Assembly (NCBI GenBank): GCA_012032775.1
Contig: JAAUQO010000033.1
Span: 1 to 37,536, forward strand
Length of the DNA stretch: 37,536 bases
Direction: 5' to 3'
DNA from: Oscillochloris sp.
GTDB lineage: Bacteria; Chloroflexota; Chloroflexia; Chloroflexales; Chloroflexaceae
The stretch's first letter is position 1. Every line of letters starts with the position of its first letter. Shown here piece by piece: positions 8,617 to 18,728 of this stretch. The position numbers were made by a program, and so were the translations under genes. The notes under the pieces are model-generated. The model worked only from the letters and a program-made list of their open reading frames with translations, was not told the DNA's origin and did no database searches.

Positions 8617-9866
8617 TTATAGCGTGTAGAGTGCGCGCACCCGATCATAAACCGCGTCCCAGGTGAGTTCGCGACGTACGCGGGCATAGCCTGCCTCACC
8701 GAGGCGCCGGGCGAGCGCGCGATCTTCGAGCAGGCGCTTGATTGTTGCGGCGAGCGCGTCGATATCGCCGAACGGCACCAGCAATCCGTCCTCGGTCTCG
8801 TGGATCACCGCCGGCACACCACCGGCTCGCGCCCCGATCACCGGCACGCCATATACCCACGCCTCAAGGTAAGTGATGCCGAAACTGTCGGTGCGTGAGG
8901 GCTGCGCATACACATCGGCGGCGGCAAGTGCATCGCGACGCACAGCATCATCTACATAGCCAAGTACCCGAATGCGGGCCTTTTCCTCGGGCGCAAGTGC
9001 GGCTAGCTGCTGCTCAAAATGGCCCATCAATGGGCCGCATTGCACCCAGATTGCGGCGGAGCCTTCAGCCCAGAGCCGGCGCATGGCCGCAATCATATGC
9101 ACAGTGCCTTTATCGTAGGCGGCTACGCCCATACTCAGCACCATCGGCCCATGAATCCGATGAGCCTCGCGAAAACGTGTTCGGTCTCCGCCGGCCAATT
9201 CTTCCAGGCTCACGCCCGCGCCGACCGTTCGCACTTGCGTTTCCGGCAGGCCGCAGCGCAGTAGATACGCCCGCTCCAGATCGGTCATGGTGGCAACACG
9301 AGTCGCCCGGCGCAGCAGATCGATCTGATGCGGCATGCTGTAATAGCGCACGATTCGGGTGTCGTGGGGTTCGCCGAGATGCACAAAGGGCGTGATCAGA
9401 TGCGGCACATTGCGCCGCCTGGCCCAGCGTGCGGTCGGGATGATGGTGAAGTCGAGCGTAATATTGGTGCTATGGACGATTGCGGCATCGGCCAGATCGG
9501 GCGAATCGAGGTAACGTAACAACGCGGGCATACGTGGCGTCAGCAGCGCCAGGCGTTTCAGGAGCGGGGTTGCGCCCGGGCCAAAGCGACTAAGTTCGAG
9601 CATCAGTCGGCGCAGGATCGGGTAGACGATCGGCGGGCCGGGGGCGCGCTGCACCGGGAAGCGCAGCACGCGAACGCCGCCATGCTCACGCTCGCCCTGG
9701 GGAAGGGTACGCCGGCCCGGCGCCCAGAAATGCTCCAGATCAAAGGCATCGCTCGTCAACACCGTGACACGATGGCCCTCGCGCACCAGCCGTTCGCCGA
9801 TCTCGATGAAGTAGCGCGCGCGCCCGAGGCCCGATGGTAGAGTTGAACAACATGAACAATGTGCAT
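8617..9866 (-). CDS. GT4-type glycosyltransferase (frame break near N-terminus)
   Basis: A roughly 416-residue group 1 (GT-B fold) glycosyltransferase that would transfer a sugar from a nucleotide donor. The true N-terminus appears to be ATG 9866: MHIVHVVQLYH, the classic first strand of this family. The frame breaks near 9820 in an alternating GC stretch, and one added base joins it to RYFIEIGERLVREGHRVTVLT. C-terminal donor-site motifs are SMGVAAYDKG, YAQPSRTDSFGITYLEA (E-x7-E type) and GVPVIGARAGGVP. The alternative reading starting at 9927 has an odd Cys-rich N-terminus and is probably an artefact of the break. TATACT lies just upstream of ATG 9866, so the mRNA may have a very short leader. 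It is likely part of the surface-glycan block with the downstream ligase-like gene. Confidence 0.8.
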
Positions 9867-9956
9867 AGCGCGGCGAGTATACCACGGCGCGGCGTGATGG
9901 GCGCGGCGCGAGCGCGTAAAGTTGCAAGATCTGGCGTCTCCACGCGCTCTGGTATG

Positions 9957-10347
9957 TTACGCTCCGGCGGCGCGAATGTGTTGGCGGCGCTGATCAACCG
10001 CTGCGACTAAGGCATCGCGATTCTGCTTCCAGGCCGTATCAAGCTCCTGGCTGTGGCCGAGCAATACCCACGGCGCCCGGCCCACAATTGCGTCGAGCAG
10101 ATCATTGACCTGCTCCTCTTTTTGAGTTGGATCACGATCATGGTGCCGTGGCGGTCGCCGATCTGGGCGTAGTAGCTTTTGCCCACATTGATGCCGTTGC
10201 TGCGGTGTTGCACCATGCGCTTGTAAAGCCAGACCATATCCTCGAAGCGCGTGGCCTGGAGGCGGGCCGATTTCCGATCCACCAACCACCGGGCAGTCAG
10301 GTGGACAGTGCCGAGTTTCTGGTGATCGGCGAAGAGTTCACGTATGT
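9957..10347 (-). pseudogene. C-terminal part of a membrane protein gene split by a tnpB element
   Basis: Reading on the minus strand from the left edge of the tnpB element, the frame gives HIRELFADHQKLGTVHL, then RFEDMVWLYKRMVQHRSNG and GKSYYAQIGDRHGTMIVIQL. It breaks at an A/T run at 10119-10123 and continues one frame back as KKEEQVNDLLDAIVGRAPWV to a stop at 9957. It has no start or ribosome site of its own. Together with the segment at 11581-12223 it makes one plausible protein of about 345 residues, interrupted by the insertion. The fragment would be the cytoplasmic C-terminal domain. Function unknown. Confidence 0.65.
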
Positions 10348-10420
10348 CTACCCTTTAGGGCGGGAAGCCCGGCAGCTTGAGCGCCGGGAGGAACGTCCCC
10401 GCTTGAGCGGCTTTCGCTTC

Positions 10421-10449
10421 TTGATGCTTTCGCACGTATATGCTATAAT
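10421..10449 (+). promoter_or_regulatory. Near-consensus promoter of tnpB, predicted leaderless
   Basis: TTGATG at 10421-10426 and TATAAT at 10444-10449 are separated by exactly 17 bases. The tnpB ATG begins at 10459, so transcription would start within about 2-4 bases of the start codon, and no Shine-Dalgarno is present. A 9-bp inverted repeat (10438-10446 with 10452-10460) covers the -10 box and the first bases of the start codon. Confidence 0.7.
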
Positions 10450-10458
10450 TCATAGCAT

Positions 10459-11543
10459 ATGAAGCTCATCGCGCAAATCCGGCTCAACCCCACCCCTGAA
10501 CAACACGCAGCGTTACTGGCAACGCTGGTCGAAGCAAATGCCGCGTGTGATGCGATCAGCGTGATTGCGTGGCAAGCGCGTGAGTTTCGCCGCCTCCCCC
10601 TTCAAACGCGCTCCTATCATCAGGTCAAGGACTCGTTTCAGCTTGGGGCGCAAGTGCTCATTCGCTGCATTGCGAAGGTAGCAGACGCCTACAAGCTGGA
10701 TCGCAAGGTGCAGCGCACGTTCCGCCCGCATGGCGCCATCGCCTTTGATGACCGCAACCTGTCCTGGTATACGGACAAGCACGCGGTGTCGATCTGGACC
10801 GTGGAGGGGCGGCAACACATCCCGTATCGCCTGGGGGCGCCGCAGCGGGTCTTGCTGCCCTATCGTAAGGGCGAGAGTGACCTTGTCTACCACAAGGGCG
10901 TGTTCTACCTGCTGGCCGTCTGTGACGTGCCGGAGCCGGATGAGCAGCAGATGGAGGGCGTGCTTGGCGTAGACCTGGGCATCGCCAATCTGGCGACCGA
11001 TAGCGACGGCGAGTCGCTCTCGGGCCAGCAGATAGACCACAAACGGGAGTGGTACGCCGACGCCGGGCGGCGCTGCAAGCGGTCGGCACGAAGTCGGCCA
11101 AACGGCGGCTGCGCCAGTTGTCGGGTCGACAGCGCCGGTTCCAAAAGGACACGAACCACCGCATCAGCAAGCGGCTTGTTGCGAAGGCCGAACGCACGAA
11201 GCGGGCGATAGGGGTTGAGGAGTTAACCCATATTCGCCAGCGGACAAGGGCTAGAGGGCCGGCGCAGCGAGCGCGACACAGCAATTGGGCCTTCGCGCAG
11301 TTGCGGCAGTTCATCAGCTATAAGGCGCGCCGGGCAGGGGTGCGCGTGGTTGCGGTCGATCCTCGCAATACCAGCCGCACCTGTTCGGCCTGCGGCCACT
11401 GTGAGAAAGCCAATCGCCGCTCGCAGGCTGCGTTCTGTTGTGTCGTGTGTGGGCATCAGGCTTCCGCCGATCTCAACGCCGCTATCAATATTCGTGATCG
11501 GGCCGACTGTCAGACGGCCTATGGTGTCCAGCCTTCGGGCTGA
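10459..11543 (+). CDS. tnpB: TnpB RNA-guided nuclease, one frame break
   Basis: TnpB (OrfB of IS200/IS605), the family ancestral to Cas12, cleaves DNA guided by a right-end-derived RNA. The first part (10459 to about 11055) holds the N-terminal helical and barrel region and the RuvC-I Asp in GVDLGIANLATDSDG. One frame back the protein continues as RRAALQAVGTKSAKRRLRQL with the RuvC-II Glu (GVEELTHIR near 11210), a four-Cys zinc ribbon (CSACGHC near 11385 and CVVCG near 11440), and the RuvC-III Asp (ASADLNAAINI near 11463). One restored base near 11055-11065 gives a protein of about 361 residues, normal to slightly short for the family. All catalytic residues are kept, so the break may be a sequencing error like the others here. 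Confidence 0.85.
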
Positions 11544-11578
11544 GGCGCAAGCCCACGCCCTTCCAGGCGTGGGTGTCT
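11430..11578 (+). ncRNA. Possible TnpB guide RNA (omega/reRNA) region
   Basis: In TnpB systems the guide RNA overlaps the 3' end of tnpB and the right end of the element, with the guide taken from flanking DNA beyond the right end. This location and the strong terminal hairpin fit. No direct evidence of transcription is available from sequence, and the limits are approximate. Confidence 0.3.
11552..11573 (+). repeat. Right-end hairpin of the tnpB element
   Basis: CCCACGCC at 11552-11559 pairs perfectly with GGCGTGGG at 11566-11573 around a 6-base loop. This is the subterminal hairpin type recognised by IS200/IS605 transposases. Confidence 0.75.
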
Positions 11579-11580
11579 GA

Positions 11581-12223
11581 CTCTCGATCTCGCTGATCGT
11601 CAGGTTCAGATCGCCGAACCGGCTCAGGCGCGCAAGATCTGGTGGCGCCCAGGATCGCTCATGCGGGTCAGGCCCAGGAACAAGCCGAAGATACTCAAGC
11701 CCAGTACAACCGCACCGCCGGCCAACCCGAACCAACCGCCAACCATGAAGTCGTTATCGCGCAGCATCATCGGCAGCAGCATCTCGCCCAGCCAGGGTTC
11801 CTCGGCCACCAGCACATCAACCACCTCGCGCTGAATATCGCCGGGAACATCGATCAGCGCGCCGGTAAACGCAGTGCCGATCGCCATACGCGGCGTCTCA
11901 ATCAGCAACACCCGATCGTCAACCAGCAGCGCCAGATAGTTCTTGCTGTTCACCACCCGGCCATTGCGGGTGGTCTCGTAGGTGAACCCGGTGTCGGCCA
12001 CATCATCGCCGGCGATCGACACATAGTAGTGAAATACCTCAGCGACATCGGCGGTACCCAGCAACTCTGCACGCGGCATCTCGCGCGGGCCGGCGAAGAA
12101 GCAATAGTAGTAGCGGTAGCTGAGCGCGCCGGCGAGCAGCAGACCAAGGATGCCGGCAACAGCGAGCAACAAGACGTTCCGGTTCGAACGATCGACGGTG
12201 GCGCGAACGAGGTTCTGAGTCAT
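11581..12223 (-). pseudogene. N-terminal part of membrane protein gene split by tnpB element
   Basis: Starts at ATG 12223 (MTQNLVRATVDRSNRN) with GGGAG seven bases upstream. A transmembrane helix (VLLLAVAGILGLLLAGA) near residues 18-36 is followed by about 130 residues predicted outside the membrane, then a second helix (FGLAGGAVVLGLSIFGLFLG) near 180. The frame ends at 11624, but one frame back, after one missing base near 11641, it continues as PDLARLSRFGDLNLTISEIES up to the tnpB element. The C-terminal part resumes on the other side (9957-10347). I do not recognise the family. The insertion should inactivate it unless the truncated membrane part still works. Confidence 0.65.
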
Positions 12224-12340
12224 CGCAAGCTCCCTGACGTACGGCTGCCTTGCGCTGTAAGGCGGCCGCTGGCATATCAATGCTGCGATGATAACAGTCG
12301 GTTGTGCGAAGGATGTAACCAGGAACTGATCTGGGCCGCA

Positions 12341-14463
<2,123 letters not shown>

Positions 14464-14507
14464 GAGAATCCCTTTCTGCTTTGAAATCCGCCTCATCCTA
14501 CCATGCT

Positions 14508-14556
14508 ATGCGGCGATGCGGCGATGCGGCCATGCGGGGCCATGCTGGCCATGCGG
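14508..14556. repeat. Degenerate ATGCGGCG short tandem repeat
   Basis: About six imperfect units, ATGCGGCG twice, ATGCGGCC, ATGCGGGGCC, ATGCTGGCC and ATGCGG, lie between the divergent DUF255 and dabB genes. The 8-10 base phase distinguishes it from the 7-base repeats elsewhere in the window. Confidence 0.7.
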
Positions 14557-14567
14557 ACGATTTGCCC

Positions 14568-14617
14568 CGTATTTGCACCGATTTTTCAGGCATTTGAGCC
14601 GATTTCGTGCAAATACG
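14568..14617. promoter_or_regulatory. Inverted repeat upstream of dabB, candidate operator
   Basis: CGTATTTGCAC at 14568-14578 is perfectly repeated in inverse at 14607-14617, with 28 bases between. It lies just before an AT-rich promoter-like stretch (GATACAATAT at 14631-14640) and 64 bases before the dabB start. An 11-bp perfect match at this place suggests a regulator site. The regulator is unknown. Confidence 0.55.
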
Positions 14618-14680
14618 ACAAATTTATCGTGATACAATATTCATATCGGGTTTGGGAATTTCGTAACAAGGAGGACAGGA

Positions 14681-16186
14681 ATGAAGCAAGGTCAGGTGGG
14701 GCGCCTCGAATACGCGCTCCTGGTCGCATTAGTCGCGCTGACCGGTCTCTCGATCGCGTTGCTGGCGGCGCAGATCATCGCGCCGCAACCAGTTGCTGTC
14801 GCCGGTTTACTGATCGATCGGCTCAGCGCCTCAGTCGCGCTGCTGGTCGCCGGTGTCGGCATTGTGGTCTACCGATTTGCGCTGCGTTACCTCGACGGTG
14901 AACCCGGCCGGCGTACGTTTCTGCGTTGGCTGAGTTTCACGGTGTTTGCGGCTTATATCCTGATCGTTGCCTCGCACCTGTTGGTGCTTTTTGGCGCCTG
15001 GTTTCTCACTAGTCTCGGCTTGCATCAGTTGCTCACGTTCTATCGCAATCGCGCCGCCGTGCATCCGCCGGCCCGCAAGAAGTTCTTGATCAGCCGGCTT
15101 GGTGATGTCGCGCTGCTCGCGGCGATCGGCCTGATCGCATGGCAATGGGGCACGCTCGACCTCCACATCTTCCTGGCGAACCTGAATGCGCCGACGGTTC
15201 CGCCGCTCGCGATCGAAGCTGTCGCCGTGCTGCTCGTTACCGCCGCGCTCACGAAATCGGCGCAATTTCCCTTTCATAGCTGGCTGCCGGAGACAATGGA
15301 GGCGCCCACGCCGGTTTCAGCCCTGATGCACGCCGGAATCATTAATGCCGGCGGGGTGCTGGTGCTGCACTTCGCGCCGCTGCTGGTGCTGGCGCCGTTG
15401 GCCCTGTTGATCCTGGTGCTCGCCGGGACGATTACCGCCATCATCGGTATGCTCGCTATGTGGGCGCAGCCGAATATCAAGCGTACGCTGGCCTGGTCTA
15501 CCGTGAGCCAGATGGGCTTTATGATGGTGCAACTCGGTCTGGCTGCCTTTCCGGCCGCGATCCTGCACCTGATCGGCCACGGTTGTTACAAGGCCTGGTC
15601 GTTCCTGCGCAGCGGCGGTCTGCCGCTACCGACCGCGCCGGCGCCGAAACTCGCACCGGCTCAGACGCTTATGATCGCTGCGATCGGCACCCTTGCCGCC
15701 ATCCCCGCCCTGGCCCTGGCAGCAATGGTCACCGGCTTTGATCCGTTCCATTCGCCGGGCGAGCTCGCCCTGAGCGGGATCGTCGCCCTGGCGATCGGTC
15801 AGCTCTGGGTGGCCTGCTTCCAGGCGCCGCGCGCGCCAGCCGCATCTATGGTCGTGCCGGCGCTGGCTGCGATCGTCGCCACGCCGCTTGCTGCACTGCT
15901 GGCCTTCGGACTGTACCACGGCGCCTATCTCTTCTACTCGCCGGCCCTGGGTACACTGGCCGTGCCGAGTGGGCCGCTGGCCTGGATCGCTGCGGTACTG
16001 CCGTGCGTGGCGTTCCTGCTGCTGGTTGTGTTTTATGCCGTGATGCCGGCTCTTGGACGTACGCCGGCCGGCCGCGCCCTGTATGTCCACGCCCTCCATG
16101 GGTTTTATATCGGAACAATTGCCGACCGAATCGTCGAGCGGGTCTGGACTGGCCCGGCAACTACTGCGGAGGTGAAGCGTGCTTAA
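14681..16186 (+). CDS. dabB: DabB, proton-translocating subunit of the DAB inorganic carbon pump
   Basis: A 501-residue membrane protein of the complex I NuoL/MrpA antiporter family with about 13 hydrophobic segments. Characteristic motifs are LTKSAQFPFHSWLPETM with its membrane Lys near residue 191, APTPVSALMHAGIINAGG (conserved His) and KRTLAWSTVSQMGFM. In characterised DAB systems DabB couples a cation gradient to CO2 hydration by DabA at the cytoplasmic face. The start at 14681 is fixed by a strong AAGGAGG six bases upstream. The stop overlaps the dabA start by 8 bases, which indicates translational coupling. The identity as DabB rather than another NuoL-like protein comes mainly from the adjacent dabA. 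Confidence 0.9.
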   Translation: MKQGQVGRLEYALLVALVALTGLSIALLAAQIIAPQPVAVAGLLIDRLSASVALLVAGVGIVVYRFALRYLDGEPGRRTFLRWLSFTVFAAYILIVASHLLVLFGAWFLTSLGLHQLLTFYRNRAAVHPPARKKFLISRLGDVALLAAIGLIAWQWGTLDLHIFLANLNAPTVPPLAIEAVAVLLVTAALTKSAQFPFHSWLPETMEAPTPVSALMHAGIINAGGVLVLHFAPLLVLAPLALLILVLAGTITAIIGMLAMWAQPNIKRTLAWSTVSQMGFMMVQLGLAAFPAAILHLIGHGCYKAWSFLRSGGLPLPTAPAPKLAPAQTLMIAAIGTLAAIPALALAAMVTGFDPFHSPGELALSGIVALAIGQLWVACFQAPRAPAASMVVPALAAIVATPLAALLAFGLYHGAYLFYSPALGTLAVPSGPLAWIAAVLPCVAFLLLVVFYAVMPALGRTPAGRALYVHALHGFYIGTIADRIVERVWTGPATTAEVKRA

Positions 16187-18556
16187 GGTAACAACCCGTA
16201 CTGCGACCGAGTTGCGAACCGACTCGATTCTCGATGATGCGGCTACCGTGATCCGGCGCATCCCGCCGCTCTGGGATCTGTCCAACTACGTCGCCGTGAA
16301 TCCGTTCCTCGGCTTCAGCAGCCAACCACTCCCTGAAGCCGCCCACATCATCGTCAACAGCCTTGGCGCGCGTATTCTGCCTGAAATCTCCTTCTACCGC
16401 CAGCGCTGGTTGGATGGGGCCTTCGGCGAAGCCGAGTTGGCTACGGCGGCGGAACGGGCCGATCAGGCGCCCGAAGCATTGCAGGCGATTCTGTCCGGCG
16501 AATCACCGACGCCGCTGCGTTCGGCCAACCCGACCCGCACTTTCGCCGAGCTGCACGACCTGCATTTCGGCACCACCTGGAACGAGCGGATCCTGCGCCA
16601 CACCACGCTCTGGTGCGCGGCACATATCTCCGCTGTCGCGGCGTCCGGTACGCCGATCGAACTCTACAGTAGCTGGCGCGAGGCGGCATTGGTCGATCGG
16701 TCGCTGGAGATCGCCGGGTTGCCCGGCTGGCGTGCGTTTATCGCGCGCCTGCCGGAACATCCCGCCGCCGCCCTCACCCAGATCCTGAGCGAATTGGGCG
16801 TCGAGCCTGAAGAACGCCCGGCCTATCTCTACCGATTGCTCGGCTCGGTCTTCGGCTGGGCCTCGTATCTGCGCCGCGATGTCTGGGCGGCCGGCGATCA
16901 GGATCTCGGCCCGCTGCTCGATCTGCTCGCCATTCGCATCTGCAGCGATGCCGCTGTCTCGCTGCTGGCACCACAGAAAACCGGCCCCGCCGCCGTCCCA
17001 CCGCCCGCCGCAGATAATCTGCCGCCCGGCAGCGAGGATGAGACGGTGCGCATGATCTTTCAGGAGGCGCTGGAGAATGGCTTCGCCAACCGGCTGATCG
17101 CGCAGTTGAACGGCCCCACGCCCGCATCCGGCGAACGCCCGGCAGTGCAGGCGGCGTTCTGTATTGATGTGCGCTCCGAGGTACTGCGCCGCCACCTGGA
17201 GTCCCAGTCGCCCCGGATCGAAACCCGTGGCTTCGCCGGGTTCTTCGGCGTTTTCCTGAATTGGCAGAGCGAAGCCGGCGGCAGCGCCCGCTGCCCGGTG
17301 CTGCTTCCGACCGGCGTGACGATCCGGTCGCAGCAGGCGCCGGAAGCGTTCTCCGCGCGCACGGTGTTGAAGAAGATCGCGAGTGCGCCGGCCGCCTCGT
17401 TCAGTTTTGTCGAAACCCTTGGCCTCGGCTATGCACTTGGCCTGGCCGGTGATGCCCTGGGCCGGCTGATCATGCCGCGCGCCGCTGAGGCTGCGGCGCC
17501 GTTCACACTGGATCCGGCCGAGGCAGCCGGTGTGGTGCCAAACGACCGCATCACAATGGCGGCCGGAATTTTGAAGAACCTGGGCCTGCGCGAACAGTAC
17601 GGCCGGATCGTCTTGCTCTGCGGCCACGAGGGCCGCAGCGAGAACAACCCCCATCAGGCCGGACTGGACTGCGGCGCCTGCGGTGGCCACGGCGGCGCGC
17701 TCAACGCTCGGGTCGCCTGTGCTCTGCTGAACGACCCGGCAGTGCGGGCGGCCCTGCCCGCCCAGGGCTTCCCGGTGCCGACCGATACCCACTTCCTGCC
17801 CGGTGTCCACGATACCTCGACCGACGAGGTACATCTGCTCGATCTGGATCAGTTGCCGGCGACTCACGGCGAGGATCTGAAGCAGTTGCGGAAGTGGCTG
17901 GCCGCCGCCGGCGTCGCCACACGGGCCGAACGCGCCGCCGCTATGGGGATCGCGCCGCAGCCCGAAGGCATGATCGCGAAGTTGCTCAATCGCCGCGCCC
18001 GTGATTGGTCGGAGGTGCGACCGGAGTGGGCACTGGCCCGTAACGCCGCCTTTATTGTGGCCCGCCGCAGCCGTACCCGCAGCGTGAACCTGGAGGGCCG
18101 GGCCTTTCTGCACGAGTACGATTGGCATACCGACCCCGATAACTCCATCCTGACCCTGATCCTGACGGCGCCATGATTGTCGCTTCGTGGATCAATTTGC
18201 AGTACTTCGCCTCGACGGTCGATAACGACTGGTTCGGCTGCGGTACCAAAACGCTGCACAACCGGGTCGGCAATCTCGGCGTGGTACTGGGCAACGGCGG
18301 CGACCTCCGCACCGGATTGGCGCTCCAATCGGTGCAAGCGCCCGATGGTAGCTGGTATCACGAGCCGCTACGACTCCAGGTGATCGTCGAGGCTCCGCGT
18401 GCGCAGATCGAGGCGATCATCGCCGAACACCAGAGCGTGCGCGATCTGGTTGAGAATGATTGGGTGCGCCTCTTCGCCCTCGACCCCGACGGCAACGAAG
18501 CGGTACGTTGGGTCCCCGGCCAGGGATGGGCTACGACGACGCCGATGGTGGCGTAA
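16179..18556 (+). CDS. dabA: DabA (DUF2309), carbonic-anhydrase-like subunit of the DAB pump (one frame break)
   Basis: About 792 residues when read across one break. DabA is a beta-carbonic-anhydrase-like zinc protein that, with DabB, converts CO2 to bicarbonate in one direction and so accumulates inorganic carbon. Candidate zinc/active-site residues are Cys328 and Asp330 in FCIDVRSE, His483 in CGHEGRSENNP and Cys498 in LDCGACGG. The Cys-x-Asp pattern and the 15-residue His-to-Cys spacing match the characterised DabA. GTG 16179 follows GGAGGTGA and overlaps dabB. The frame ends at 18176 in TLILTAP, but the typical C-terminus (IVASWINLQYFASTVDN through LRLQVIVEAPRAQIEAII) follows one frame back to 18556. 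One C missing in a CCC run explains the break. Confidence 0.92.
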
Positions 18557-18582
18557 TTTCGTAGCTCGCAGGGTTTTTTTAC

Positions 18583-18623
18583 GCGCCCCGTAGCGGTGGA
18601 GCATGCTTCGCCGCTACGGGCGC
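18583..18623. repeat. Intergenic hairpin after dabA, ATGCTTCGCC family, possible terminator
   Basis: CCCGTAGCGG (18587-18596) pairs with CCGCTACGGG (18611-18620), extended three pairs by a bulge, and the loop holds GAGCATGCTTCG. A T7 run precedes it at 18574-18580. It shares the ATGCTTCGCC core with hairpins at 23868-23925 and 36109-36153. Confidence 0.65.
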
Positions 18624-18728
18624 ATTGATTATCGGCGGTAGCAGAGAGCGGGACTATCATCCCATAGCAAACCACAAGCGGTCGGTGCATGATCGTAATA
18701 GTTAAATATTCGTTAAAGATAAAACCCT

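Larger units (their letters stand above)
10347..11579 (+). mobile_element. IS200/IS605-type element carrying tnpB only
   Basis: A tnpB-only element inserted in a minus-strand membrane protein gene. The left end has stacked short hairpins (CCC-TTTA-GGG at 10351-10360, GGGC-GGGAA-GCCC at 10358-10370). The right end has a strong hairpin at 11552-11573. Boundaries are estimated from where the interrupted protein frame stops and resumes: joining about 10346 to about 11580 gives an in-frame protein. No tnpA is present, so it would need a transposase in trans. No target duplication is seen, as expected for this family. Confidence 0.7.

Noticed and set aside
10351..10370. Left-end hairpin of the tnpB element as a terminator of the flanking gene
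   Set aside because: It has no T-tract and lies inside the interrupted coding sequence, so an element-end structure fits better.
16503..18128. Long open frame antisense to dabA
   Set aside because: It is the shadow of a GC-rich gene; dabA motifs on the + strand are unambiguous.
18173..18556. Separate small gene after dabA
   Set aside because: Its sequence is the normal C-terminus of DabA, so it belongs to that gene across a one-base break.
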